A DNA stretch of 35,818 nt from Opitutia bacterium (GTDB lineage: Bacteria; Verrucomicrobiota; Verrucomicrobiae; Opitutales; Opitutaceae): assembly GCA_947442255.1 (NCBI GenBank), contig CANEVO010000035.1, positions 1 through 35,818 of the forward strand, read 5' to 3'. The notes beneath the pieces were generated by a model. The model ran no database searches and was not told where the DNA came from. It worked only from the letters and a program-made list of their open reading frames with translations. The translations under genes were made by a program, and so were the position numbers. This document shows, piece after piece, positions 1 to 8,217 of this stretch (the first letter of the stretch is position 1; every line of letters begins with the position of its first letter).

Positions 1-137
1 CCGAACTGCCGTTTCCAACGGTGGAATGTCACCTCGGAGATGTTATGCTCCTTGCTCACTTCCACGATGCTCTTGCCGCCATCGGCTTCCCGTAAAATGC
101 GGATCTTCTGCTCCGTCGTGTGTCTCTTGCCTTTCAT
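1..137 (-). CDS. IS3-family transposase OrfA, N-terminal 45 residues (runs off window)
   Basis: Reading leftward from an ATG at 137, the frame encodes MKGKRHTTEQKIRILREA and continues through a helix-turn-helix (SKEHNISEVTFHRWKRQ) typical of IS3/IS911 OrfA proteins. In this family OrfA binds the IS ends and forms the OrfAB transposase by programmed frameshifting with a DDE integrase domain. Only the N-terminal DNA-binding part is visible, with no stop codon before the window edge, so it cannot be judged whether this copy is intact. The start lies 62 bases inside the putative IS end, a normal spacing for the family. Confidence 0.85.
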   Translation of the reverse strand, partial: MKGKRHTTEQKIRILREADGGKSIVEVSKEHNISEVTFHRWKRQF

Positions 138-178
138 GGTCTGGGCTCTTTTTAGGGCCGCAGACTAACATTACAAGT

Positions 179-199
179 GGCCCGGATTTCGGGGGATCA
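179..199 (-). repeat. IS3 terminal inverted repeat, copy 1
   Basis: These 21 bases are identical to 34298-34318 and in the same orientation. Here they border orfA at normal spacing, so this is the element's orfA-proximal end. Confidence 0.75.
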
Positions 200-472
200 C
201 CGCAGGGTCATGTCGTGACTCTTGACAGACGTAGCGAGCGCCACAGGGCGGACTCCTCTCTGCACCGCGCGGCCAATTGACGCCGCCAACCCGAGTACGT
301 ATGGAGGCCTGACCGATGGGGAACGCCGCGAGCCCAATCCAGATCCCCCAAAAAGGGTGAGCCTTTAAAAACTAAACTCTCGACACGCCTTCTCATGGAA
401 GGCGCCAGAGCCAACGACGGGACCTGTCACGCCTCGTGCCAGCGCACGAATCGCGCCAGCTCGCGTCCTGGC

Positions 473-1657
473 TCAGCCCTCCCGGCACAGCGCGGCCAGC
501 CGGTGGACACCTTCGCGGATCCGCTCGGGAGTCGAATTCGAAAAATTCAACCGCAGGTAGTTCCGGCCGGCGTCGCCGGGGAAAAAGTCCCGGCCGGGCA
601 CGAACGCGACCTGCTTCGCGATCGCCCGCTGAAGCAGGGCCATGCCGTCGAGGTGGGTCGGCCCGGTGATCCACAGGAACATCCCGCCGTCGGGGTGCGT
701 CCACTCGTAGCCCGCCGGCATCTCCGCGCGGAGCGCCGCGTCCATCACTCCAAAACGCTCGCCATACGCGTGCCGGATCCGGTCGAGGTGCGCACCGACG
801 TCGTTCGTCGTGAGAAAGGTGTGCGCGATCCGCTGGTCGAGGCTTGAGGTGTGCAGGTCCGAGGCCTGCTTGAGCATCAGGAGTTGCGAAAAAATCTCCG
901 CCGGCGCGACGACCCAGCCGGTGCGCAGACCAGGCGCGATCACTTTCGAAAAAGTGCTGGCGTAGAGCACCCGGCCGGCGGTGTCCCAGTGCTTCACCGG
1001 CGGGATGTCCGTGCCGCGGTAGCGCAGCTGCCCGTAAGGATCGTCCTCGAGGATGGTGAGACCATGCTCGGCCGCGATCTGCGCGAGCTGCTGCCGCCGC
1101 TCCGCGACGAGCGTCACGCCGGTCGGGTTCTGAAAATTCGGGATCGTGTAGAGAAACTTCGGCCGGTGCTGCCGGATGAGTTCGGGCAGGGCCTCGGGAA
1201 CGAGCCCGCCGGCATCGGTCGGCACGGGCACGAACCGCGCCTCCATCGTCTGGAACGCCTGGATGGCGGCGAGGTACGTCGGATTTTCCGTGAGCACGAC
1301 ATCGCCGCGGTTGAGAAACAGTTTTCCGGCGAGATCGAGGACTTGCTGGGAACCGCTGGTGATCAGGATCTCGTCGGCCTTCGCGGGTGCACCCCGCCGG
1401 TGCATGTCGGCCGCGATCCACTCCCGGAGCGGCTGGTAGCCCTCGCTCGGGCCGTATTGCAGGGCGGACGGGCCATCGCTCGCCAACACCTGCTGCGCGG
1501 CGCGGCTGATGGCCTCGACCGAAAAGAGCTCGGGCGCCGGCAAGCCACCGGCAAAGGAAATGATTTCAGGCTGAGCCGTGACCTTCAGGATTTCCCGAAT
1601 GGTCGAGGGCCGCAGTTGCTGCATGCGATTCGCGAAGCGGTGCGCGTCAGAAGACAT
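473..1657 (-). CDS. Class I/II PLP-dependent aminotransferase (LysN/2-aminoadipate-type)
   Basis: This 394-residue protein has the fold type I aminotransferase signature: the N-terminal SFAGGLPAPELF segment, NPTG at 177-180, DDPYG around 205-209, the Schiff-base lysine K238 in STFSK, and the substrate-carboxylate arginine in YLRLNFS near the C-terminus. Length and motifs match stand-alone enzymes of the LysN / MocR-catalytic-domain group, which transfer amino groups among 2-aminoadipate, aromatic or branched-chain amino acids and 2-oxoglutarate. There is no fused GntR helix-turn-helix, so it is an enzyme and not a MocR regulator. The precise substrate cannot be inferred. It stands alone, with no co-directional neighbour closer than about 325 bases. 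Confidence 0.88.
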   Translation of the reverse strand: MSSDAHRFANRMQQLRPSTIREILKVTAQPEIISFAGGLPAPELFSVEAISRAAQQVLASDGPSALQYGPSEGYQPLREWIAADMHRRGAPAKADEILITSGSQQVLDLAGKLFLNRGDVVLTENPTYLAAIQAFQTMEARFVPVPTDAGGLVPEALPELIRQHRPKFLYTIPNFQNPTGVTLVAERRQQLAQIAAEHGLTILEDDPYGQLRYRGTDIPPVKHWDTAGRVLYASTFSKVIAPGLRTGWVVAPAEIFSQLLMLKQASDLHTSSLDQRIAHTFLTTNDVGAHLDRIRHAYGERFGVMDAALRAEMPAGYEWTHPDGGMFLWITGPTHLDGMALLQRAIAKQVAFVPGRDFFPGDAGRNYLRLNFSNSTPERIREGVHRLAALCREG

Positions 1658-1982
1658 CCCGTTACGTTAGGCCCTCCAGACGGCCGCGGCAAATCCGATT
1701 GTGCGCGGCTGCCGGGGAACGACCGGGGCGTTGGCGGTGAGTGGGTGGCCGGCCTGCGGAGGGACACGGCGTTCCAGCCCTGCTCCGACCCTCATTTCGT
1801 GCGGAGGACGGCGCAGTTCTACTTCATCCACTACGAATCAGCCGTCATAGAGTGAGCGAATTTGGACCCTGGCCGCCAATCCCACGTTACTCACACCGGG
1901 ACCCGTCACCCCTTAAGCCGGATCCAGCAACACGGCGGACTGGTAGCCGTACCCTTCTCCCTCGACGGCGACGAGCCGGAAT
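1658..1982. other. Intergenic gap without a supported gene
   Basis: The segment lies between the aminotransferase start and the DUF6807 stop, both on the minus strand. I see no RNA gene, strong terminator or repeat. A minus-strand frame just past the DUF6807 stop reads EFRLVAVEGEGYGYQSA, which looks coding-like but has no start of its own. The gap would hold the promoter of the aminotransferase gene. Confidence 0.5.
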
Positions 1983-3131
1983 TCACCGACCGGCGGACGC
2001 CGCCACTGGAGCGGTCGAGGCGAAGGCATTCCAGAGCCGGTCGAGCCGCGCCCGGTCCGGTTCGCCGTCCAGAACCACAATGCGATAGTGAGCGTTGAAG
2101 GGCTCCGTCGGCGTGATCCGCCAGTCGCCATCGATCGCCGGGCTAAAGACGAAATAGGGCATTTCATTGTGAATCCGCACTTTTTCCGGGGCGCGAAAAT
2201 TGGTGGGATGGGAAAGAATCGCGAGCCCCGCCGGCTTCCCGTTGACGACCGATCCCATGTAAACCCAGCGCTGGCCGGTGTGGTTGGACCTCAGCCGGTC
2301 CGTCTCACCCGTCGCCACCATGAACCGAGTCGCTGCGCCGAAAAACGCGTCGGGGCCCCGCATCGCAAAGCCGCCGTACGTGTTCTTCTTGACGGTCACC
2401 GGTGAACTCGAGGCGCAGACCTGATTCAGCGAGATATCGAACAGATCATAGTCCAGTTCGTCCGGCATCCCATAGGCGACCACGCTCCACGTCTCCCGCA
2501 GCGCGGGTTTTTCGGGAGAAACCGTGCGATCGTAAAAGACATTCACCGCCGTGAATCCCGCCGCAGCCGGGCCCTCCCACGAATTGGCAATTCCCTCGCA
2601 ACGCACCTGGGAGGTGCCGCCCTTGGGATCCCAAAAATTGACCGTGCGGCCCTCGAAGTCCGTGGCCGTCCAGGCCGACCACAGGGCATACTGATGCTCG
2701 TGATTGGCCACGAGGCGCGGAAACGACTCGCTCACGACCGCCCCGGCACGCGTGCGGATCGGGTCGATGTAGCCGGATCGTGCGATCTTGGGATCGATCC
2801 CTGGGCGCGGCGGCTGGATGACTCCGAAGTTGAAACCGAAAAGTTCGTGCCCGTTCACCACGGCAACCAGGCTCTTCGTCTCCTTCCGCCAATGCGGTGC
2901 GGCGGGCCCCGCCGCCGTACGCCGCCCGTTCATCGCCGGCGTGGCCGGCGTCGCACCCGCCGGCACGCGCGGGATGAGCACGAGCGGTGCGCCCACCGTG
3001 GCCGCCGACCTTAGGATGAGAGCTTCCCGCTCTGCCGGGTAGGGCGTGAGCGGAACCGCGGCAGGCAACGGGATCAAACGCGTGCAACAGGCCGCAGCCA
3101 AGGCAAGGAAGGGCAGGATTCGGGGCTTCAT
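1983..3131 (-). CDS. DUF6807 (PmoA-like) secreted protein
   Basis: This 382-residue protein begins with a signal peptide (MKPRILPFLALAAACCTRL...AA). The Cys-rich end of the signal could alternatively be a lipoprotein site, but no clean lipobox is visible. The body resembles DUF6807, often annotated PmoA family: a central segment SFPRLVANHEHQYALWSAW corresponds to the His-rich family core, followed by a beta-rich domain with FWDPKGG. Such proteins are abundant in Verrucomicrobiota and Planctomycetota carbohydrate loci beside ThuA and Gfo/Idh proteins. No biochemical role is established to my knowledge, and the pmoA name is a homology label and not evidence of methane oxidation. The neighbouring ThuA gene is divergent, sharing a 280-base spacer. 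Confidence 0.7.
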   Translation of the reverse strand: MKPRILPFLALAAACCTRLIPLPAAVPLTPYPAEREALILRSAATVGAPLVLIPRVPAGATPATPAMNGRRTAAGPAAPHWRKETKSLVAVVNGHELFGFNFGVIQPPRPGIDPKIARSGYIDPIRTRAGAVVSESFPRLVANHEHQYALWSAWTATDFEGRTVNFWDPKGGTSQVRCEGIANSWEGPAAAGFTAVNVFYDRTVSPEKPALRETWSVVAYGMPDELDYDLFDISLNQVCASSSPVTVKKNTYGGFAMRGPDAFFGAATRFMVATGETDRLRSNHTGQRWVYMGSVVNGKPAGLAILSHPTNFRAPEKVRIHNEMPYFVFSPAIDGDWRITPTEPFNAHYRIVVLDGEPDRARLDRLWNAFASTAPVAASAGR

Positions 3132-3168
3132 GGGAATACGAAACGGGAGGAGTTATTTCGCGAGGTCG

Positions 3169-3190
3169 AAAAAAAGGCCGGTCAACGGCC
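3169..3190 (-). terminator. Terminator-like hairpin plus T-tract in the DUF6807 leader
   Basis: On the minus strand, GGCCG-TTGAC-CGGCC is followed immediately by seven T residues (3175-3169). The stem is only 5 bp but all G/C. It sits about 40 bases upstream of the DUF6807 start and no minus-strand gene lies upstream within the 280-base spacer, so it would act in the leader of that gene or stop antisense transcription. Functional status is unproven. Confidence 0.45.
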
Positions 3191-3411
3191 GCAGCGGCAC
3201 CGGGCAATGAGGGACGGGTTTACGCCGCGGGCGCCAGCGAAAAAACATCCGCCAACCGCGGCCCCGCCACGCGAGGCCCAGGTCGCAGCGCGTTATGGCC
3301 GGAGGGAAAAAATTCGTTGCCATGGAAAATACCGACCGCTTGCTGAAGCGATCCGTCCGCGGGGATATTTCGATTCTCGCGCCGGGCTGTTGCCTCAACC
3401 TCAAGCGAACC

Positions 3412-4704
3412 ATGGCTCCCATCCGTTGCGACCGCGCTCCTCTCCTTCCCCGCCGCGAAACTCTGCGCCGAACATTCCTGCTCTTCTCCCTGGCCCTCGT
3501 CTGTGGCCCGCTGATTGAAGTCCGGGCCGCGACGGACCGGCTGCGGGTCGCCCTCGTCTCCGGCGCTCCGACCTACGGTTCGGACGAGATCATGGAGAAG
3601 GCGAAGCGCAATCTGGAGACGCTTTATCCGATCAATTGCACCCTGATTCTGGCGAACCCCACGGGGGAAGGCTTCGACCATATCGATGCGCTCGCCGAGG
3701 CCGATGTGGCCGTCTTCCTGATCCGCCGAAAAACTCCGCCGCCGGAGGCACTCGCGGCGATCCGGAAATTCGTGGACTCCGGCAAGGGCCTCGTGGCCCT
3801 CGGACCAACCAGCCATGGATTCGAAAACTGGCCGACCTTCGACGTCGACGTGCTCGGCGCCAAGTACGGCGGCCCCTACGCCGAGGGCAAGGGAATCACC
3901 GACATCCGCCTGCGCCCCAGCCCGATCTTCACCGGCGGCGAGGATTTCACCACCGACAAATATGTCTACAAGCACACGGGACTGGCCAAGGACGTGCGAG
4001 TGCTGATGGAAGGCGGCCATGGCACGCAGTTGACCCCGATCGCCTGGACCCGGGAGCGAAATGGCACTCGGATTTTCTACATGGGGCCGGCCCAAAAGGA
4101 GAGCTTCAACCAGTCGTCCTACCTTCGCATCGTCGCCAACAGCATCTTCTGGGCCGCGCGGCGCGAAGTCCCGGGGGCCGTGGCGCGCATCAACCGCACT
4201 TGGATGCCCAACTCCTACCCCAGTTCCGTCGCGGTGGGTTTTCCTTCCGGACTGAATTATTGCTTTGACCCAACCCGTGGCGCCCTCGCCTACGCGTGGG
4301 ACGGCGACTACATCGACCGATGGCCGACCATCGCCGGAAAGTTTCCCCGGGACGCAAACGTGCCCGGCAAAGTCTTCTATCGGGCGCCGGAGCAAAATCC
4401 ATTCCGCTCTGGCAATACCGGCCCCGCCAAGATCGCCTTCAAGGGCTATCATGTGGAAAACAACGTGCCCCAATTTCGCTACGAAGTGGACGGCCTCGCG
4501 GTCACCGAAACGGTCACGCCGAAGGAGGATGGGACTGGGCTCAATCGCCACTTCCGCGTGGAAACCTCCGGCCAGCCATTTCGCTACAAGCCTGACGACG
4601 TGGAGCGTGTCACCCTCCAGCAAGGTCCGGCGAAATGGGTCGAGGGGCAGCTTCAGCTGCCCGCCCGCTCGGTCATCGAATTCAACGTCTTCCTACCCCG
4701 CTGA
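3412..4704 (+). CDS. Secreted ThuA-domain protein with PVC C-terminal beta-domain
   Basis: I chose the ATG at 3412 because it gives a basic N-terminus and hydrophobic signal segment (RRTFLLFSLALVCGPL) ending near AA-TDR. An in-frame ATG at 3295 would add 39 residues ahead of the signal. The 430-residue protein has an N-terminal ThuA / class I glutamine-amidotransferase-like Rossmann domain (about residues 40-250; LRVALVSGAPTYGSDE, VFLIRR, GLVALGPTSHGFENW). The second half (RGALAYAWDGDYIDRW, then GYHVENNVPQFRYEVDG) resembles a domain usually found in PVC cytochrome c/propeller proteins. It lies 6 bases upstream of the propeller-cytochrome gene, implying one transcript and linked function. ThuA of Rhizobiales is tied to oxidised (3-keto) disaccharide metabolism; extension to this protein is inference. 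Confidence 0.75.
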   Translation: MAPIRCDRAPLLPRRETLRRTFLLFSLALVCGPLIEVRAATDRLRVALVSGAPTYGSDEIMEKAKRNLETLYPINCTLILANPTGEGFDHIDALAEADVAVFLIRRKTPPPEALAAIRKFVDSGKGLVALGPTSHGFENWPTFDVDVLGAKYGGPYAEGKGITDIRLRPSPIFTGGEDFTTDKYVYKHTGLAKDVRVLMEGGHGTQLTPIAWTRERNGTRIFYMGPAQKESFNQSSYLRIVANSIFWAARREVPGAVARINRTWMPNSYPSSVAVGFPSGLNYCFDPTRGALAYAWDGDYIDRWPTIAGKFPRDANVPGKVFYRAPEQNPFRSGNTGPAKIAFKGYHVENNVPQFRYEVDGLAVTETVTPKEDGTGLNRHFRVETSGQPFRYKPDDVERVTLQQGPAKWVEGQLQLPARSVIEFNVFLPR

Positions 4705-4710
4705 AATCTC

Positions 4711-6510
4711 ATGAGCGCGTTTGCCAAAAAAATTCTGTTCGGCGGCTGCCTCCTGCTCCCGCTGCTCAACGTCTCCGCCGACTACCGGCTGGAAACCGTC
4801 ACTCTGCCCGCGGCGATGTCGCCCGAGATTTCCGCCGTCACTTTTTCGCCGCAGGGCGATCTCTACGTGGCCAACCGGGCCGGCGAGATCTGGAAGGCGG
4901 ACCGCTTCGGCCGCAACTGGACGCGGTTCGCCTCCGGCCTGCACGAGCCGCTCGGCCTGATCGTCGACTCGCCCCGCCTCGCCTACGTCGTCCATCGCCC
5001 GGAACTCGCGCGGCTGGAGGACACCAACGGCGACGGCGTCATCGACACGTTCACCACGATCACCGACGCATGGGGCATCACGGGTAATTATCATGAATTC
5101 GCCTACGGCCTCCGCCGGGACAAAGAGGGCAATTTTGTGGGCAGCCTCGGATCCGATTCGGGCGGCGAGGAGGAATTCAAGTACGTCGGCCTCACCCGTG
5201 GCCCCGTGGTCAAGAATCCCGTGCGCAGCGAACTCCAATGGTCGCTCGTGCCCTATCGCGGCTGGTCGTTCAAGGTGACGCCGGCCGGCGAGTTCATCCC
5301 GTGGTCCTATGGTTTCCGCCAGCCCTCGGGCATCGGCGTGAATCCCGAAGGCGATATTTTTTCCAGCGACAACCAGGGCGACTGGGTCGCGTCCTCCGGC
5401 TTGTATCACCATCGGAAGGGAAGCTTCCACGGTCATCCCTCCTCGATGAAATGGCTGCCCGGCGGCCCGACGCCGTACGCGTCCGCCGAGGAAATGGGCC
5501 AGGCGCGCATCTCCCCCGCCGTCATCATGCCCCATGGCCTGCTCGGCGGCTCGCCGGGTGAGCCGGTGTGGGACCAGACCGGTGGAAAATTCGGCCCGTT
5601 CGGCGGGCAGATTTTCATCGGCGATTTCTCGAAACTCCTCAGCCGGGTGGCGATGGAAAAGGTGGACGGCGAGTATCAGGGCGTCGCGTTCCCGTTCGTG
5701 CGCGAAGCGGCGCTGCGCCAAGGCAACATGCGCCTGGCCTTCAGCCCCGACGGCGTGCTCTACGTCGGCCAGACGTCCCGCGGCTGGGGCGTGGGCGATG
5801 GCCTGCAGCGCGTCGTGTGGGACGGCAAGGATCCGGTCGAGATTCACTCGATCCACCTGCGCGAAAAGGGTTTCGCCGTGGACTTCACCGTGCCCATGAA
5901 CGCGGCGGACGCGGCCAAGCCCAAAAAATACCGGATCAAACGCTTCCGTTATCTGTATCACGAAAAGTATGGTTCGCCCCGGATCGACGAGGTGCCCGTG
6001 CCCGTCACCGCCGTCACCGTCTCGAGCGATGCCCGCAAGGTCGAGCTGACCCTGCAGGAATTGAAACCGGGGTATGTTTACGAGTTTCAGATGGAGGAGC
6101 TGGCCGCGGCGTCCGGCGCGCTGTTGAAGAACCCCACCGGCTATTACACCGCGAACCGGCTGCTCAACGGCGAACGCTTCACGGGACCGTTTACCAAACC
6201 CCTGATCGCCCCGGCGGACGCGGCCAAGATTATGGGGGTCGACCTCGAGGCGGGCAAGGTCGTCTACAAGACCTACTGCGTCGCCTGTCACCAGGAAGAC
6301 GGCCGGGGCGGTGGCACGGCCGCCGCCAACTTTGCCGGCGATCGGGCGCGCCTGGCCAAAAGCGACGCCGAACTGTTGCGCTCGATCCGGCTGGGTAAAC
6401 TCGAAACCGGGATGCCGCCCTGGGGTGCGATCCTCAACGAGCAGCAGATCCAGGACGTCCTCGCCTACATCCGCAGCGCGTTCGATCCCAATCGCGTGCG
6501 CGGGCGGTAA
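4711..6510 (+). CDS. PVC-type beta-propeller dehydrogenase-like protein with C-terminal cytochrome c
   Basis: The 599-residue protein has a signal peptide (KKILFGGCLLLPLLNVSA), then a six-bladed propeller of the soluble glucose/sorbosone dehydrogenase type (residues ~30-400; SPQGDLYVANRAGEIW, FRQPSGIGVNPEGDIFSSD). A Ca-binding-like DTNGDGVIDTF loop lies near residue 110. After an Ig/FN3-like linker comes a C-terminal cytochrome c domain with CVACH (C523, C526, H527) and a probable axial Met568 in TGMPPWG. It should be exported, covalently haem-loaded and able to pass electrons from a substrate to the envelope electron chain. PQQ or another cofactor cannot be read from sequence. It follows the ThuA gene by 6 bases. 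Confidence 0.85.
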   Translation: MSAFAKKILFGGCLLLPLLNVSADYRLETVTLPAAMSPEISAVTFSPQGDLYVANRAGEIWKADRFGRNWTRFASGLHEPLGLIVDSPRLAYVVHRPELARLEDTNGDGVIDTFTTITDAWGITGNYHEFAYGLRRDKEGNFVGSLGSDSGGEEEFKYVGLTRGPVVKNPVRSELQWSLVPYRGWSFKVTPAGEFIPWSYGFRQPSGIGVNPEGDIFSSDNQGDWVASSGLYHHRKGSFHGHPSSMKWLPGGPTPYASAEEMGQARISPAVIMPHGLLGGSPGEPVWDQTGGKFGPFGGQIFIGDFSKLLSRVAMEKVDGEYQGVAFPFVREAALRQGNMRLAFSPDGVLYVGQTSRGWGVGDGLQRVVWDGKDPVEIHSIHLREKGFAVDFTVPMNAADAAKPKKYRIKRFRYLYHEKYGSPRIDEVPVPVTAVTVSSDARKVELTLQELKPGYVYEFQMEELAAASGALLKNPTGYYTANRLLNGERFTGPFTKPLIAPADAAKIMGVDLEAGKVVYKTYCVACHQEDGRGGGTAAANFAGDRARLAKSDAELLRSIRLGKLETGMPPWGAILNEQQIQDVLAYIRSAFDPNRVRGR

Positions 6511-6593
6511 CCGTCCACGCGACCGGGCCCCGTCACGGTCGGACCGCTTCCCGCCACGAGAGCGGCGGCGCGACCAACCGCGCGCGCATTCGT

Positions 6594-6628
6594 CCAAAAA
6601 AAGAAGCTGGAGAATCGCTTCTCCAGCT
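6594..6628 (-). terminator. Rho-independent terminator of the small secreted-protein gene
   Basis: A perfect 10-bp stem (AGCTGGAGAA / TTCTCCAGCT, 6605-6628) with a 4-base loop is followed on the minus strand by a run of T residues (about 6602-6596). It lies 29 bases beyond the stop of the 6658-7065 gene and also separates it from the converging propeller-cytochrome gene. Confidence 0.9.
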
Positions 6629-6657
6629 CCGGACCCCGACGTTGGCGGACGCTGCGC

Positions 6658-7065
6658 TTACTTGGCGCGCTTCGCCACCCACTCGCGGGACTGCGCCTGA
6701 CCGTCACGACCCGGACCTTCGGACGTGCCGGTGATCGTGTCGCCATCGAGCTTGCCCGTGTACTTCGTCACGACGGTATTTCCGCCCATTTCCCGTTCAA
6801 CGGAAAATGAAAGGGTGTCGCCCTTGACCGCGCCATTCTTGATTTCGATGGGCTCGCCGGCCTGACCGCCCCAACCTGGCAAGGTGATTTTCCCCGCGAG
6901 CTTTCCGTCTTTCACGGCCAAGGTGATGGCGGCTTCCCGGGGAGCGTTTCCGCCGCGTCCCGCCTGCATCCATTTCCAGGTGCCGGAGGCGTCGACCGCG
7001 AAGGCGGAGACGGACATGATACAAACAGCGGCCAAAGCCGCGATCGAGCGAGGGAGTAATTTCAT
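6658..7065 (-). CDS. Small secreted beta-rich protein of unknown function
   Basis: The 135-residue protein has a clear signal peptide (MKLLPRSIAALAAVCIMSVSAFA with cleavage near AFA-VD). The mature part is about 110 residues and starts SGTWKWMQAGRGGN, followed by strands with conserved-looking pieces GKLAGKITLPGW, EIKNGAVKGDTLSFSV and YTGKLDGDTITGTSE. This pattern of short beta-hairpins is common in small secreted proteins of Verrucomicrobiota and Planctomycetota that are annotated only as hypothetical. No catalytic motif is apparent. It is monocistronic with its own terminator. Confidence 0.75.
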   Translation of the reverse strand: MKLLPRSIAALAAVCIMSVSAFAVDASGTWKWMQAGRGGNAPREAAITLAVKDGKLAGKITLPGWGGQAGEPIEIKNGAVKGDTLSFSVEREMGGNTVVTKYTGKLDGDTITGTSEGPGRDGQAQSREWVAKRAK

Positions 7066-7270
7066 AGTTATTGGGTTTTTCGGGGAGCCTGACGCGGCCG
7101 TCCGGATTTAGTTTCGGCGATACCCACTTGATAGACGCAACGCCACGCTGGCCGGGTGGTTGCCGACGACGGCTCCTAGTGCCGGCGCCCACCGGCCCGG
7201 AACGGCCGAATGTGGGTTCGCCATTGCCAATCTTCCCTCCGCCGGGATGAATGCCTCCATCCCTCCTCCC

Positions 7271-8185
7271 ATGCGCCCGATTCGTTTTCCCCTACTTTCC
7301 CTGTTGTTGGTTTGCCTAGCCACGAGCGCCGGACTGTATGCCGCTGAAAAAAATATTCTCCTGATCGCCGGGACGCCAAGCCACGGCCCCGGCCAGCACG
7401 AGCATAACGCCGGTGTACTCCTCCTCCAAAAATGCCTGGCCGGTGTCCCCGGATTAAAGACCAGCGTCGCACTCAACGGCTGGCCGAAGGATTCGGTCGC
7501 ATTCAACAACGTCGACGCCGTCATCCTCTTCTGTGACGGCGGACCGAGGCACGTCGCGCTGACCGACGACCACCTGGGCATCCTGTCCAAGGTGATGGGC
7601 AAGGGCGTCGGGCTCGGTCTGCTGCACTACGCGGTGGAGCCCACCAAGGAGAACGGCCAGACGGAGTTTCTCGGTTGGATTGGCGGTTGCTTCGAAATCC
7701 ACTGGTCGGTCAATCCGCACTGGGACGCCAATTTCAAACAGATCCCGAAGCATCCCGTCACCCGCGGGGTGCAGCCCTTTACCATTCGCGACGAATGGTA
7801 TTTCAACATGCGGTTCGTCGACGGCATGAAGGGTGTCACCCCCCTGCTCGTCGCGACTCCGGATGCCAGCACCATGACGCGGCCGGACGATCCCCATGCC
7901 GGCAATCCGGCGGCGCGGGCGGCCGTGGCCCGCGGCGAGGCCCAGACCGTGGCGTGGGCTTACGAGCGGCCGAACGGCGGACGCGGCTTCGGTTTTACCG
8001 GCGCCCATTTTCACGCCAACTGGGGCAACGATAATTTCCGAAAGCTCGCCCTCAACGCGGTGCTCTGGCTCGCGAAGATGGAAGTGCCCGCCAAGGGCGT
8101 CGCCTCCACCGTCACGCCGGACGATCTGCTGGCGAATCTCGATCCGAAGGCCGCCCCCCGCCCACGTCCATCCTCGGCCAAGTAA
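7271..8185 (+). CDS. Secreted ThuA-like domain protein
   Basis: The ATG at 7271 is preferred because it places the signal peptide (MRPIRFPLLSLLLVCLATSAGLYA) at the N-terminus. In-frame ATGs at 7160 and 7247 would precede it with a Pro/Ala-rich stretch unlike a gene start. The 304-residue product contains one ThuA domain: NILLIAGTPSHGPGQHEHNAG, AVILFCDGGPRH, LLHYAVE, and the C-terminal FTGAHFHANWGNDNFRKLALNAVLW block typical of the family. It differs from the other ThuA protein (3412-4704) by lacking the extra C-terminal domain. The fold is amidotransferase-like but no complete Cys-His-Glu triad is obvious. A role in modified-sugar catabolism is inferred from family context. Confidence 0.85.
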   Translation: MRPIRFPLLSLLLVCLATSAGLYAAEKNILLIAGTPSHGPGQHEHNAGVLLLQKCLAGVPGLKTSVALNGWPKDSVAFNNVDAVILFCDGGPRHVALTDDHLGILSKVMGKGVGLGLLHYAVEPTKENGQTEFLGWIGGCFEIHWSVNPHWDANFKQIPKHPVTRGVQPFTIRDEWYFNMRFVDGMKGVTPLLVATPDASTMTRPDDPHAGNPAARAAVARGEAQTVAWAYERPNGGRGFGFTGAHFHANWGNDNFRKLALNAVLWLAKMEVPAKGVASTVTPDDLLANLDPKAAPRPRPSSAK

Positions 8186-8217
8186 GAAGGAAACCGCACG
8201 CACCGGAGCGGGCCGCG

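Larger units (their letters stand above)
1..199 (-). mobile_element. Left end of an IS3-family insertion sequence (partial)
   Basis: The minus strand starts at 199 with TGATCCCCCGAAATCC, a typical IS3-family terminus (begins with TG), followed about 60 bases later by an orfA start. The remainder of the element lies outside the window to the left. The terminal 21 bases (179-199) recur exactly at 34298-34318, which supports them being the element's inverted repeat. Three more bases outside the terminus (CCG on the plus strand) also match between the two places. Family assignment rests on the OrfA sequence and the end structure; the subgroup cannot be named from this much sequence. Confidence 0.8.

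Noticed and set aside
1913..1990. Coding-like tail EFRLVAVEGEGYGYQSA just past the DUF6807 stop in another frame, suggesting a frameshifted C-terminus
   Set aside because: DUF6807 already ends plausibly at 1983 at a normal length, and a single short stretch without a start or homology does not support a frameshift.
3220..4623. Long minus-strand open frame opposite the first ThuA gene
   Set aside because: Composition is that of a mirror frame of a high-GC gene; the plus strand encodes a recognisable ThuA domain.
4693..6597. Long antisense open frame opposite the propeller-cytochrome gene (634 codons)
   Set aside because: It is a GC-codon shadow: His/Arg/Gly-rich, no domain pattern, while the plus strand has signal peptide, propeller and CVACH motifs.
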